A DNA stretch of 64,000 nucleotides from Siphonobacter curvatus (GTDB lineage Bacteria; Bacteroidota; Bacteroidia; Cytophagales; Spirosomataceae): assembly GCF_002943425.1 (NCBI RefSeq), contig NZ_PTRA01000001.1, forward strand, positions 310,001-374,000, in the 5' to 3' direction. A program made the translations under genes and the position numbers. Under the pieces are notes generated by a model. The model saw only the letters and a program-made list of their open reading frames with translations, was not told the DNA's origin and made no database searches. How positions within the stretch are numbered: the first letter of the stretch is position 1; the number at the start of each line of letters is the position of its first letter. Below are positions 1 to 9,141 of this stretch, in pieces.

Positions 1-1893
1 AACAGGCAAGCCTTTGGTACTACTTGCGAGTGCCAGCGTTGTGCCGATGGTCGCATTGACTTCGCCGCCCCAGCCAGCCAGGTAAATATTTCCGCATTCG
101 TTAATGAGAAAGGCCGTCGGAGCGATGTCGGGTGTACCTCTACCGCTACCAATGACGGTCGAAAAAAGCGTTCGGTCCAGTGTTGGATCAAAGGCATGAA
201 TAAACTGACCGCTGTTCCGGTTGGTGTACACGCCCGACGTAACCGGGTATTTCCCACCATTACTCAATCCTAATACGTAGACGTTTTCGTCCTTATCCAG
301 ATCCAGCAGCATGGCTACGTCGGCGTTGCTGGTACCGATGCGTTTGGTTTTCTGTACGTTTCCGTTGGCATCTAGTTTGGCCAGCCACCCGTCTTCGGGT
401 GTCGGCAGGTTATCGCGTACGGCTCCGCAGACGTAGATATTCCCCGAGGCCGCCGCCCGTATCCCGTATGCTCCGCTGAAGCCGGGCATAATCTTCGGTC
501 TTTCCCAGATCAGTTTCGATAAATCCGGTGAGAATTTGAGAACGGTAGCAGCCAGTCGGTCGGGGCGGCTTAGGGGAAGTTCCGAGGGGGTAGTCGTTGC
601 TACCAGTACATTATCCTGGGTGTCCGTAATAATCTCGCCCCGGTACGCATCCCCGTAATACTGAATGCTTAGAAGGGTATTCAGATTCAGACCATCGTTG
701 GCCGTCGTACCGTAATAGGTGGATGCCAGCAACGATTTCCCGTCCGCACTAAGTTTTGCCAGAAAAATATCGCTACCGTTGTTATAGTCCATCCCACTGA
801 GCGGTTGAACGTAGGTGCCGCCGCTAAAACTGCGTTTATGAGCTTGCGTACTGGTTGGAAAATTCTGGGAGGAAGTCGTGCCAAAAATCAGTAGTTCTCC
901 CTTGGAATTAACAATGAGACTATGCGGTACTTCCGTTTGTGTACCTCCCAGGTACGTAGCATACAGTAAGCGGGTACCCGTTGGATTGAATTTCAGAATG
1001 GCAACATCCCAGAGGGTTTGACCGCCGTTGCCGCCGTAATTGATTTGATAGGCTCCCGCGGTTACGGGGAAACCAGTCGCATTCGTCGATCCACCGGAGA
1101 TGAGGTTACCTTCGGCGTCGTAGGTAGCGGTGTGGCCCCAGTTGTCGGAATAAGAGCCGGAGAAGCTGGCAAAGATTAACTCCGGATCAATGATCAGCGG
1201 ATGTTTAGGATCGTAGCCATTGGGTAAGTGAAAGCTCACTACGTTTTTCTCACGAACGGCGAAGTGACCTTTCACTTCCGTGGTTTTCCCTCGAATTTCC
1301 TGGTAATTGTACGGATTCAGTTCCCGAAACCAGCCCATGGACGTGCGAACTTCCAGATTCCCGTGTTCGGATACGGAAAGCTTCTCCGAACCTTCGTACC
1401 GCATCTTAATCAGATCGGGGTTAGCTTCGCTGTGTACAATGAATTCGTACTTAATCGTCGAATGGTGAGCGTACAGTCGCAGATCAATACCCGGATACAA
1501 TTCCTTGTACACGACTTCGCCGAAACCAGAAACGTTGGAAGCCCAGCGGCGGGCGTCGTTTCCCAGGAAGTAATTTCGGGAAATTCCGTCTGAGAGGTCA
1601 CTTTTCAGGGTTGGGTTCGGATTGGAACCCTCAAAATACACGCGTACACCGTGCAGCTTTAAGGGCGTGTTGGCCGGTAAGGTTCGGTTATGAAGTTGCT
1701 TGAAGTAATCCGTGTCGTAGAAAACGTAATCCATCCCATCCGTCCGCAGGTCCAGTTGGCCGCCCGGAATTTGAATGCGGTACCGCACGCTGGCGTCCCA
1801 CTGACCTTGATTGGGAATGAAAGTAACGGGCTGATTGTCAGCAAATGCAGATAAAGTAAGAAAGATAAGCAGGCAGGTAAACAGGTTCCGCAT
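1..1893 (-). CDS. SBBP-repeat secreted protein, gliding/T9SS type (3' end outside window)
   Basis: This open frame of 631 codons runs off the left edge of the window, so its C-terminus is missing. It starts at an ATG at 1893 with a typical Sec signal peptide (MRNLFTCLLIFLTLSAFADN). The first 220 or so residues look like the N-terminal domain that precedes SBBP beta-propeller repeats in Bacteroidota: a FIPNQGQWD motif near the start and an NYFLGND motif further on. Several SBBP-type blades follow, with motifs such as ATYLGG, ASTYYGT and IYVCGAV, and an NECGNIYLAGWGG segment close to the edge. In family members the missing C-terminus often holds PKD domains and a type B T9SS sorting tail. Secretion through T9SS is therefore an inference here. 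The substrate or adhesive function is unknown. Confidence 0.85.
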   Translation of the reverse strand, partial: MRNLFTCLLIFLTLSAFADNQPVTFIPNQGQWDASVRYRIQIPGGQLDLRTDGMDYVFYDTDYFKQLHNRTLPANTPLKLHGVRVYFEGSNPNPTLKSDLSDGISRNYFLGNDARRWASNVSGFGEVVYKELYPGIDLRLYAHHSTIKYEFIVHSEANPDLIKMRYEGSEKLSVSEHGNLEVRTSMGWFRELNPYNYQEIRGKTTEVKGHFAVREKNVVSFHLPNGYDPKHPLIIDPELIFASFSGSYSDNWGHTATYDAEGNLISGGSTNATGFPVTAGAYQINYGGNGGQTLWDVAILKFNPTGTRLLYATYLGGTQTEVPHSLIVNSKGELLIFGTTSSQNFPTSTQAHKRSFSGGTYVQPLSGMDYNNGSDIFLAKLSADGKSLLASTYYGTTANDGLNLNTLLSIQYYGDAYRGEIITDTQDNVLVATTTPSELPLSRPDRLAATVLKFSPDLSKLIWERPKIMPGFSGAYGIRAAASGNIYVCGAVRDNLPTPEDGWLAKLDANGNVQKTKRIGTSNADVAMLLDLDKDENVYVLGLSNGGKYPVTSGVYTNRNSGQFIHAFDPTLDRTLFSTVIGSGRGTPDIAPTAFLINECGNIYLAGWGGEVNATIGTTLALASSTKGLPV

Positions 1894-1963
1894 CGCTTCA
1901 GTGAGGTTAGGCAACGAATATACAAAATGCCACCGAAAGCGGAGAACCTCAGGAATCGGATTT

Positions 1964-2581
1964 TTACTTATACGCCTGAATGTCAATTACTTTTTCGCAG
2001 AACTGGTACTCGGCGGGCACGTTTGAAGCAATGATCAGTGTTTGATCGGCATCCAGCTTCTGAACTTCCTCGAAATACCAGTCGCTGTTGCGGGTATCCA
2101 GGTTTGAAGTGGGCTCATCCAGAATGACCAGCGGTACGTTCGAGTAGAAAGCCAGACCGAGTTTGAGCCGCTGTTTCATGCCCGAAGAAAAATTCCGGAT
2201 GAATTTATCGCGGGAAGCCTTCAGATCCAGGCGTTCAATGAAGGCGGGTGTACTCAGATTCTGCTTGAAAGGCTTAAACTTCTGGTGGAAATCGACAAGT
2301 TCGGTCAGCGTAAATTCTTCAATCAATTCCAGATACGGAGCGGCGATACTGACTTGTCGGAAAAAGTGATCCGCTGGAATTTCATTGGATCCCTCGAAGT
2401 ACTGAATCTTGCCTTCGCTGGCGGGCATCGCACCCGTGAGGACCTGAAGAAGCGTAGATTTGCCGGAGCCATTCGGACCCGTAATGGCCAGTCGGTCGCC
2501 GGTAGCAAGTTCGAGGGATAAGCGGCGGAAAATCCATTCCCGAATAAACCGTTTACCCAGCTGTTCGAGAATGATCTGCAT
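1964..2581 (-). CDS. ABC transporter ATP-binding protein
   Basis: This 205-residue protein is a complete, compact ABC ATPase. Walker A GPNGSGKST is at residues 35-43, a somewhat degenerate signature (FSSGMKQRLK) is at about 131-140, and Walker B with its catalytic Glu (LVILDEPTSNLD) is at about 151-162. Size and sequence resemble the CcmA-like ATPases found in many Bacteroidota. No permease gene lies next to it, so the substrate cannot be assigned. It sits downstream of lpxA on the same strand but behind a hairpin terminator (2594-2624). It may depend on read-through or on a promoter I could not see. Confidence 0.9.
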   Translation of the reverse strand: MQIILEQLGKRFIREWIFRRLSLELATGDRLAITGPNGSGKSTLLQVLTGAMPASEGKIQYFEGSNEIPADHFFRQVSIAAPYLELIEEFTLTELVDFHQKFKPFKQNLSTPAFIERLDLKASRDKFIRNFSSGMKQRLKLGLAFYSNVPLVILDEPTSNLDTRNSDWYFEEVQKLDADQTLIIASNVPAEYQFCEKVIDIQAYK

Positions 2582-2593
2582 GGGAAAGAAAGA

Positions 2594-2624
2594 AAAAGGT
2601 CAGAAGACATGATTCTGACCTTTT
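2594..2624 (-). terminator. Rho-independent terminator after lpxA
   Basis: The sequence has a perfect 12-bp stem (2594-2605 with 2613-2624) and a 7-nt loop. On the minus strand it is followed by a T-rich run. It lies 10 nt past the lpxA stop codon and would close the lpxD-lpxC/fabZ-lpxA transcript. Confidence 0.8.
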
Positions 2625-2633
2625 CAAAAAGTG

Positions 2634-3428
2634 CTATTCTACGGATGTCCCTTTGCCAGGGCCTTTCATAATGCCTCGTTCGGAGGAGCGGATGAAGTTG
2701 ATAATTTCGTCCCGTTCAGCCGAAGCAGGGAGTTCAATTTCGATCCGGTGCAGGGCTTCAGCGTTGTTGTAGCCTTTCAGATATACGTAGCGATAAATCT
2801 CCTGAATTTCGGCAATTTTCTCGTTGCTGAATCCCCGCCGACGCAGGCCGATGGAATTCAAACCGACGTACGCAATGGGTTCCCGGCCCGCTTTTGTATA
2901 CGGAGGAATATCCTTCAGTACGTGCGAACCGCCACCAATCATGGCGTGAGGCCCAATTTTCGAAAACTGATGGATTGCGGTTGTGCCTCCGATAAAAGCC
3001 CAATCCCCTAATTCCACGTGACCAGCCATTTGTACACTATTGGCCATAATGCAATGGTCGCCAATGACACAATCGTGGGCAATGTGCGTGTAGGCCATGA
3101 GCAGACAGTGGCTGCCAATAACCGTTTTACCCGCTGCTTTCGTGCCTTTGTTAATGGTTACGCATTCCCGAATCGTAGTATAGTCACCAATGATAGTCAA
3201 GGTTTCTTCGCCTTCGAATTTCAGGTCCTGCGGTACGGCCGAGATGCTGGCACCGGGAAAAATTTGAACATTCTTCCCAATACGGGCTCCTTCGAAAATA
3301 GTAACATTGGAGCCAATCCAGGAACCTTCACCGATTTCAACATTTTTATGAATGACCGCAAAGGGTTCGATGACCACATTGGGGGCAATTTTTGCATCAG
3401 GGTGAACGTATGCTAAGGGCTGTATCAT
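2634..3428 (-). CDS. lpxA: Acyl-ACP--UDP-N-acetylglucosamine O-acyltransferase (LpxA)
   Basis: LpxA transfers a 3-hydroxyacyl chain from ACP to O-3 of UDP-GlcNAc, the first step of lipid A synthesis in the cytoplasm. The product has 264 residues, the normal family length. It is built of left-handed beta-helix hexapeptide repeats in its first two thirds and has a helical C-terminal domain. The catalytic His motif THIAHDC is near residues 114-120. I chose the ATG at 3428 (MIQPLAYVHP) because this matches the usual LpxA N-terminus; an in-frame ATG three codons earlier is possible. It is the last gene of the lpxD-lpxC/fabZ-lpxA cluster, which encodes steps 1-3 of the pathway. Confidence 0.96.
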   Translation of the reverse strand: MIQPLAYVHPDAKIAPNVVIEPFAVIHKNVEIGEGSWIGSNVTIFEGARIGKNVQIFPGASISAVPQDLKFEGEETLTIIGDYTTIRECVTINKGTKAAGKTVIGSHCLLMAYTHIAHDCVIGDHCIMANSVQMAGHVELGDWAFIGGTTAIHQFSKIGPHAMIGGGSHVLKDIPPYTKAGREPIAYVGLNSIGLRRRGFSNEKIAEIQEIYRYVYLKGYNNAEALHRIEIELPASAERDEIINFIRSSERGIMKGPGKGTSVE

Positions 3429-3483
3429 TCTGTTCATTGCCAGAATACGGTACGCTTACTTCACCTACCGTAAACGGGTCGGC

Positions 3484-4878
3484 TTATTTTTTACGTACTA
3501 AACTTGCGGTCATGTCACTTTCCATCACCAATTGACCAGCCACCCAGGCCTGTCCGTGCATTTTGGCAATACCCCGTTTCATGGGAGCCATAAATTCGCA
3601 CTTGAAAATAACGGTATCACCCGGCACTACGTTACGACGGAACCGGCAGTTTTCGATAGCCGCCAGGTACGCCCAGTAGTTTTCCGGATCGGGTACGGTA
3701 CTCATCACCAAGATACCACCCGTTTGAGCCATCGCCTCGATTTGCAGTACACCCGGCATCACCGGATTCTCGGGGAAGTGACCAGTAAAGAAGGGCTCAT
3801 TCATCGTTACATTTTTGATACCTACTACACTGGATTCATCCATGTGAATGATTTTGTCAATCAACTGGAAGGGATAGCGGTGGGCCAGCAAATTGGAAAT
3901 CTGTTTGATATCCATGACCGGTGGAATCTTCGGATCGTATACCGGAATACTGGGTTTTTGGGTTTCCCGCATCAGCTTCTTGATTTTTTTAGCCATTTCC
4001 ACGTTGGCAGCGTGACCTGGACGAGCGGCCAGGATTTGTGCTTTCAACGGACGGCCTACCAAAGCCAGATCACCTACTACGTCGAGCAGTTTGTGACGAG
4101 CAGGTTCGTTGGCATAGTGCAGGTCAATATTATTGAGAATACCCTTGCCAGGTACTACACTTACGCGGGGTTTACCGAGTAAGGAGGACAGGTGATCGAG
4201 TTCCCCGTCTTCAAACTCCCGGTCTACAATGACAATGGCATTGGAAAGGTCACCACCTTTAATCAAATTGGCCTTAAAAAGAGCTTCCAGTTCGTGCAGA
4301 AAGCAGAACGTACGGCTCTTGGCAATTTCCTGTTTAAAGAGGGTAATATCATTCAAGCTGGCGTGCTGGCTGCTCAGAACCTTCGAGTTATAATCCACCA
4401 TCACCGTTACGCGGTAGTCATCGAGTGGCAAAGCAGCAATTTCTACGTCGCGATCCCGGTCCCGGTAGCGTACTTCCGAAGGAACTTCGAAGTAATTACG
4501 CAAGGCATTTTGCTCCACGAGTCCAGCATCGTCAAGGGCTTCAATAAACTTGATGGAAGAACCATCCATAATGGGCGGTTCGGGGCCATCGAGCTGAATG
4601 AGGCAATTGTCGATCTGAAGGCCCACCAAAGCGGCTAGCGTGTGCTCAACTGTATGCACCCGGGCTCCGTTGTGTTCAAGCGTAGTACCACGGGATACAT
4701 CGACTACATAGTCAACGTCCGCATCGACGATGGGCTGACCCGGTAAATCAATCCGCTGGAATTTGTAACCGTGGTTGACTGGAGCCGGCTGAAACGTCAT
4801 AGATGCGATTACGCCGGTATGTAACCCTACGCCGGAAACGGTGACGGGCTTCTGAATGGTGTGCTGTTTAAGATTCAT
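3484..4878 (-). CDS. lpxC: Fused UDP-3-O-acyl-GlcNAc deacetylase (LpxC) / 3-hydroxyacyl-ACP dehydratase (FabZ)
   Basis: This is a 464-residue bifunctional protein. The N-terminal part, to about residue 305, is LpxC, the zinc deacetylase that commits UDP-3-O-acyl-GlcNAc to lipid A. Zinc-ligand motifs visible are HTVEHT at residues 75-80 and HKLLDVVGD near 262-270; the catalytic His motif is PGHAANV near residue 290. The C-terminal part, from about residue 320, is FabZ, which dehydrates 3-hydroxyacyl-ACP. It has the active-site FTGHFPENPVMPG motif and a downstream Glu (LQIEAMAQ). The fusion is a known Bacteroidota arrangement that links lipid A and fatty acid synthesis, which compete for the same hydroxyacyl-ACP pool. 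It lies between lpxD (109 nt upstream) and lpxA (55 nt downstream). Confidence 0.97.
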   Translation of the reverse strand: MNLKQHTIQKPVTVSGVGLHTGVIASMTFQPAPVNHGYKFQRIDLPGQPIVDADVDYVVDVSRGTTLEHNGARVHTVEHTLAALVGLQIDNCLIQLDGPEPPIMDGSSIKFIEALDDAGLVEQNALRNYFEVPSEVRYRDRDRDVEIAALPLDDYRVTVMVDYNSKVLSSQHASLNDITLFKQEIAKSRTFCFLHELEALFKANLIKGGDLSNAIVIVDREFEDGELDHLSSLLGKPRVSVVPGKGILNNIDLHYANEPARHKLLDVVGDLALVGRPLKAQILAARPGHAANVEMAKKIKKLMRETQKPSIPVYDPKIPPVMDIKQISNLLAHRYPFQLIDKIIHMDESSVVGIKNVTMNEPFFTGHFPENPVMPGVLQIEAMAQTGGILVMSTVPDPENYWAYLAAIENCRFRRNVVPGDTVIFKCEFMAPMKRGIAKMHGQAWVAGQLVMESDMTASLVRKK

Positions 4879-4987
4879 CTTGGATGGATGAACAGCTATC
4901 GATTAGGGTCTTTGTAAAGTCCTTGAATCTTTCCTCGGTTACCTCAAAATGAGAAACGAAAAAAGCGTTTATCGACTCACTGCTGAA

Positions 4988-6049
4988 CTACTGAATACTA
5001 TTAGCGGGCAAAGATAATTCTTTCAGAATTTTTTCTAGTTCCCGGACCCGCTTTTCCAATTCGGGAAGTCGACGAACCAGTACTTGCGACTTGAGGTTCT
5101 CCCGGTTTTCTGCGGCGGGGGAGCCACTCAGTATGGTTCCCGGCTTCTCAATCGACTTTGAAATTCCGGATTGAGCAGTGATAATCGTATGGTCAGCAAG
5201 ATGCAGGTGACCCGAAATACCTACCTGTCCTCCGATCATGCAATAATCACCAATTTTGCAGGAACCTGAAACGCCCGACTGAGCGGCCATAACCGTGTGG
5301 CGACCAATTTCGACGTTATGAGCAATTTGGATCAGGTTGTCGAGTTTGGCTCCTTCCCGGATGATGGTTGAATCTTCCGGCATGGTTGCACAATCAATAG
5401 TAGTATTGGCTCCGATGGATACGTAATCTTCCAGAACCACATTACCCAGCTGGGGAATGCTTTTGTAACTACCGTCAGTTTGCGGAGCAAAACCAAAGCC
5501 ATCGGATCCAATTACGGCATTGGCATGAAGGGTACAATTGGCTCCAATCCGACAATTATCATAGACTTTTACGCCCGAGTACAGAATGGTATTATCGCCA
5601 ATGACTACGTTATCACCAATGTAAACTTGGGAGTAAATTTTTACGTTTTTCCCGATCCGGCAGTGGTCGCCAATGCTGGCAAATGCTCCCAGATAAACGC
5701 CTTCACCAATTTCTGTATCCTGACCCCGGTGTACGGGCTCTTCAATCCCTGATTTACGAAAACTCAGGGCATTATGGTAAACTTCCAGCAGTCGGGTGAA
5801 AGCCGTATAGGCGTTATCCACCACGATAAGTGTGGGCGTATATGCTTTTTTAGGCTCGAAGCCTTTGCTAACGATAACGGCCGAGGCAGCAGTTGTATAA
5901 AGGTAGTGCTCGTACTTGAGGTTAGACAGAAAACTAATCGCCCCTTGTGTCCCTTCTTCGATCTTAGCTAGACGACTAACCTTCTGATCAGCAGGACCCT
6001 TTACTTCACCGCCCAAAAGCTGGGCCACCTGTGCAATTGTAAACTCCAT
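4988..6049 (-). CDS. lpxD: UDP-3-O-(3-hydroxyacyl)glucosamine N-acyltransferase (LpxD)
   Basis: LpxD adds the second, N-linked 3-hydroxyacyl chain in lipid A synthesis. The 353-residue product starts with the LpxD uridine-binding domain (about residues 1-95). A long run of hexapeptide repeats (about 100-320) and a charged C-terminal helix follow. The catalytic His lies in the IQIAHNVEIG motif. It is the first gene of the minus-strand cluster lpxD-lpxC/fabZ-lpxA. A TAnnTTTG promoter box sits about 108 nt upstream (6157-6164). Length and domain order are those expected of the family. Confidence 0.96.
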   Translation of the reverse strand: MEFTIAQVAQLLGGEVKGPADQKVSRLAKIEEGTQGAISFLSNLKYEHYLYTTAASAVIVSKGFEPKKAYTPTLIVVDNAYTAFTRLLEVYHNALSFRKSGIEEPVHRGQDTEIGEGVYLGAFASIGDHCRIGKNVKIYSQVYIGDNVVIGDNTILYSGVKVYDNCRIGANCTLHANAVIGSDGFGFAPQTDGSYKSIPQLGNVVLEDYVSIGANTTIDCATMPEDSTIIREGAKLDNLIQIAHNVEIGRHTVMAAQSGVSGSCKIGDYCMIGGQVGISGHLHLADHTIITAQSGISKSIEKPGTILSGSPAAENRENLKSQVLVRRLPELEKRVRELEKILKELSLPANSIQ

Positions 6050-6354
6050 GGAGAATATATAAAACGACGGTTAGGAATAGTTTCCTCGGTCATGTATGTA
6101 TGGCTCTTGCCTTAGGAAAATACAACAAAATTGCCTATAAACCGGGTTTTTTGTGGCAAAGATACAAGACTTTTGAAATGAAAAAGAACGGGAGTCTATC
6201 CAGTATGAAAAAATGATCTATTTTTCGTAAGCGTGAGTTATTCAACGGATTACTTCGAATGAACCGAATCACCTTGCGATGAACGGACCTACTGATTTAG
6301 AGGAGCTTCGCATTCTAAAAACGCTGACTGAAAGAACTTGTTTCAAGGAGTACT
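6050..6354. other. Intergenic stretch upstream of lpxD
   Basis: Apart from the candidate promoter box at 6157-6164 I see no coding frame with family resemblance, no RNA gene and no repeat. The short open frames here lack start context. Confidence 0.5.
6157..6164 (-). promoter_or_regulatory. Candidate -7 box for the lpx operon
   Basis: On the minus strand the bases read TATCTTTG, an exact match to the Bacteroidota -7 consensus TAnnTTTG. The box lies about 108 nt before the lpxD start. I did not find a clear -33 TTG at the usual spacing. Confidence 0.5.
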
Positions 6355-6362
6355 AAAAAACA

Positions 6363-6402
6363 GACATTCCTCCGCACGTTTATACGGATACGGAGGAATG
6401 TC
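6363..6402 (-). terminator. Rho-independent terminator of the TspO-like gene
   Basis: A perfect 12-bp stem (6363-6374 with 6391-6402) is followed on the minus strand by a run of six T residues (6360-6355). It lies 21 nt beyond the stop codon of the gene at 6423-7310. Confidence 0.85.
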
Positions 6403-6422
6403 AGGAATGAAAGAATGGGGCT

Positions 6423-7310
6423 TTAATCGTGTTGAATCCGAGGCCGGGTCCAGTGCAAAGTGGGGCTTTTGCGAATAGGAATGACCAGGTTAGTAAAGGC
6501 GATCAGGATTACGGAAATCGTCAGTATCAGAATGCAGATCTCGCATACGTACACGATGGTCATGTTAGGGTCCGGCGTTTGATACCGTTTTAAGATAATC
6601 CCCACAATGGCCCAAATAACGACTAGTCCATACGAAACGCTGCGAAGGGTAAAGAGCACCAACTGAGCAAGAATGGTACCCGTAATGATCATAATCACCG
6701 TCCAAACTTCCGCCGAGACACCGAACTGATTCCAGTTGATACTGACCAGCCAAGCCGTGATATTAGCAATGGTAGCAATAGAAATCCAGCCGGCGTATAG
6801 GCCAAAGGGCGTGCGTACGACAAAACGTTGTCCCCAGGAGGTATCTACTTCAGAAACTTCGTGTACCCGCACGAGCAGCGTCAATTGCGTAACCAGAATA
6901 GCCAGCATAATAACTACGGATAACGTTACGTACTCATAATGCCAAGCGATAATCCAGGTGGCATTCAGCAGATTCGACGCAATAAACCAACCGCTCAGCC
7001 GCCGTACTACGCGGTTGACATAGTCGCTGGATAGGGAGCTAAATAGGCCTTTCAATTGAAAAAAGACGAAAATAGCCGTCATGGTATAAATCACCCCCCA
7101 AACCGAAAACGTAAGCCCGGCGGGTGTAAATAGGTTGGGATACTGATCCGAAAGCTGTCTGGTCGATTTACCATTTAAAGGCAAGCTCACGGCTGCCCAA
7201 TTCACTACCAGCGTAATCAGGAATGTAACAAAATTTAAAATTTGCAGGGTTTTGATGGCGAACGATGGCCGGGATTCGGGCCGAATGTCGGCATTAACAT
7301 ATGTTTTCAT
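6423..7310 (-). CDS. TspO/MBR-like tryptophan-rich membrane protein
   Basis: The product is a polytopic membrane protein of about 295 residues with around eight hydrophobic segments. A motif PAGLTFSVWGVIYT in the first third resembles the PxxxFxxxW signature of the TspO/MBR (tryptophan-rich sensory) superfamily. The longer form with extra helices is common in bacteria. TspO proteins bind tetrapyrroles or related ligands, but no ligand can be named here. I prefer the ATG at 7310 (MKTYVNADIRP). A frame extended to 7346 would start right after the stop codon of the upstream gene and has no better start context. It probably forms an operon with the YihY gene upstream. Confidence 0.7.
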   Translation of the reverse strand: MKTYVNADIRPESRPSFAIKTLQILNFVTFLITLVVNWAAVSLPLNGKSTRQLSDQYPNLFTPAGLTFSVWGVIYTMTAIFVFFQLKGLFSSLSSDYVNRVVRRLSGWFIASNLLNATWIIAWHYEYVTLSVVIMLAILVTQLTLLVRVHEVSEVDTSWGQRFVVRTPFGLYAGWISIATIANITAWLVSINWNQFGVSAEVWTVIMIITGTILAQLVLFTLRSVSYGLVVIWAIVGIILKRYQTPDPNMTIVYVCEICILILTISVILIAFTNLVIPIRKSPTLHWTRPRIQHD

Positions 7311-7346
7311 GGCTGTGAGGATTAGTAAGCTGGGTTTGTATGACAA

Positions 7347-8315
7347 TCAGTGTCTATCATAATAGCCTTTCAGACTCGCCACGTTGACGTGGGGTATCTG
7401 GCCCTGTTCGAGATTTTTAGGTTCAATTTCCTGTTCATAGACTATAACGGTCTCGTTTTTCGGTACAATGCCCCGCCCGTATTGCTTGACATAGACTTTA
7501 GTAAACTCCGCTCCGAAGTACAAAATAGCTGCCGAGTAATTTACCCAGAGCAGGATGATCACCAGCGAAGCGGCTGAGCCGTAGGTAGAGCTAAGGTTGG
7601 ACTGCCCTAAGTACAAGCCGATCAAAAATTTACCTACCATAAACAGGATCGCGGTAAAACCCGCTCCAACGAAGGAATCTTTCCAATACAGTTTTCCATC
7701 GGGTAATACATTGAAAATCAAAGCAAACAATACCGTGATTACCGTAAAAATGAAAGCAATATTGATGATATATACAACGACTACCATTTGACTATTGAAA
7801 AGTCGTTCCAGTTGCGAACTGAACACATCCAATAGCGAATTGAGGAGCAGCGATACGAGTAATATGAAACCCATACTAATGATCAGAGAAAAAGACAGCA
7901 ATCGGTTAATAAGAAGCTTCAACCAGCCTTTCTTGGGTTTGGCCCGTAAGGACCAAATGCGGTTGATGGAATCCTGCATTTCTCCAAACACCCCCGTGGC
8001 CCCAATCACTAACGTACCAATACCCACTGTTAACGCCAGCGGTGAACGATTGGAAAGCTCAGCCCGGCGGATGATTTCCTGAATCTGCAAGGCGGCCTCT
8101 TTACCGACAAGCCCCTGAATTTGCCCGAAAACCTGACCCTGAATGGCGTCCTGACCGTAGAAAATGCCCAGTAGTGAGATAATCACTAGAAGCATAGGGG
8201 CCAGGGAAAAAATCATGTAATAGGAAAGAGAAGCACTCATCTTAAGTGCGTTGTCACTGGAAAACTCACTATAGACTTCAGCAAAAAAATTAGCAATGCT
8301 TTTTAGGCGATTCAT
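7347..8315 (-). CDS. YihY/BrkB-family inner membrane protein
   Basis: The product is a membrane protein of about 322 residues with six hydrophobic segments. It shows family features: an N-terminal ALKMSASLSYYMIFSLAPML segment, a conserved GATGVFGEMQDSIN region, and a late YGSAASLVIILLWVNYSAAILYFGAE block (about residues 240-265). The family was once called ribonuclease BN by mistake; its real biochemical role is unknown. I chose the ATG at 8315 (MNRLKSIANFF), since the upstream extension to 8360 looks unlike the family. Its stop lies 36 nt before the TspO-like start. Confidence 0.88.
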   Translation of the reverse strand: MNRLKSIANFFAEVYSEFSSDNALKMSASLSYYMIFSLAPMLLVIISLLGIFYGQDAIQGQVFGQIQGLVGKEAALQIQEIIRRAELSNRSPLALTVGIGTLVIGATGVFGEMQDSINRIWSLRAKPKKGWLKLLINRLLSFSLIISMGFILLVSLLLNSLLDVFSSQLERLFNSQMVVVVYIINIAFIFTVITVLFALIFNVLPDGKLYWKDSFVGAGFTAILFMVGKFLIGLYLGQSNLSSTYGSAASLVIILLWVNYSAAILYFGAEFTKVYVKQYGRGIVPKNETVIVYEQEIEPKNLEQGQIPHVNVASLKGYYDRH

Positions 8316-8556
8316 GGGTCTGATTGGAGGATTAATAGAGTATATCAGCTGGGGTACCATTTATATGCCACTTCCCTTCCCCGTTGTACCTCAGGGCTTT
8401 TTCCCCGCGACGGGGAATTATTTACTCGAACTTTTACGACTTTAACGTATATAAGGCTTATTGAAGCTAAAAATGCGAGTATTGGCACAGTGGCAAAGAG
8501 TTTTTATTCAACTAGGCACATACCGATTCACGTAAAACTTTAAAACTTTAACCATC

Positions 8557-8709
8557 ATGAGAAGTCTATTGTATATCATCGCTGTCATCTTAATTATTGG
8601 CTGGTTAATTGGAGTAGTAGGATACAGTGCCGGAGGGCTTATCCACATCTTGCTTGTAATCGCAGTTATTTCACTGCTGTTGACCTTTATCCGTAGAGGA
8701 ACAGTATAG
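8557..8709 (+). CDS. Small lmo0937-family membrane protein
   Basis: This 50-residue protein (starting MRSLLYIIAVILIIGWLIG) has two hydrophobic helices separated by a short Gly-rich turn and ends in RRGTV. Size and pattern match the lmo0937/DUF5670 family of tiny membrane proteins, which are frequent in Bacteroidota and often stress-induced. Its function is unknown. An A-rich leader precedes the start. Another tiny gene follows 39 nt later, and a terminator at 8984-9015 closes the pair. Confidence 0.75.
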   Translation: MRSLLYIIAVILIIGWLIGVVGYSAGGLIHILLVIAVISLLLTFIRRGTV

Positions 8710-8748
8710 CAAAAACAAGCTATCCATCACCGCCCACATCAGATTATT

Positions 8749-8925
8749 ATGTCACTAGCTCTTATCATGTTGTTGACCCTGGGAGTAGGGGCTGCAATTG
8801 CCGCCATCATGGATATGGCAAGCTCAAAGAAAGATTTGGGCTACTACCGTCCGCAGGCCAAAATGGAGCGTACCGAATTCAATAACTTCATGCGAACCAT
8901 CCGTAGTAAGTCGGCTCGTGTGTAA
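8749..8925 (+). CDS. Small single-helix protein, unknown function
   Basis: This 58-residue frame has a hydrophobic N-terminal helix (residues 2-22) followed by a basic, Ser/Lys/Arg-rich tail ending in RSKSARV. I do not recognise the family. The gene lies between the lmo0937-like gene and a strong terminator on the same strand, with coding-like codon use. It is probably translated as the second gene of a two-gene small-protein transcript. The start ATG at 8749 follows an AT-rich stretch typical of Bacteroidota leaders. Confidence 0.5.
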   Translation: MSLALIMLLTLGVGAAIAAIMDMASSKKDLGYYRPQAKMERTEFNNFMRTIRSKSARV

Positions 8926-8983
8926 TTATATAGATCTTACCCGAAAGGGTTTGTTAGGTTAGGTAAAACAATGGGGGAAAAGG

Positions 8984-9015
8984 AAAGTCCAGCAGCTATG
9001 CTCCTGGACTTTTTT
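8984..9015 (+). terminator. Rho-independent terminator after the small-protein pair
   Basis: A 9-bp stem (8984-8992 with 9004-9012) and an 11-nt loop run directly into a T tract ending at 9015. It follows the two small genes by about 60 nt. Confidence 0.8.
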
Positions 9016-9141
9016 GTTTATATATATGAACGTTCGACGTCTATACGAGCTTTCAATAGGCACGAATGACCGCTTATCCAAAAAACATTCGACACTTTCA
9101 CGCTCCTGCTGTATCATTGAATAAATGAATCAAGGATACAG

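Noticed and set aside
3532-4182. 216-codon open frame antisense to lpxC/fabZ
   Set aside because: It lies wholly opposite a clear, conserved gene and its product resembles no family. Other long antisense frames (13469-14230 opposite pdhA, 43380-44279 opposite purH, 12485-13045 opposite recF) were rejected for the same reason.
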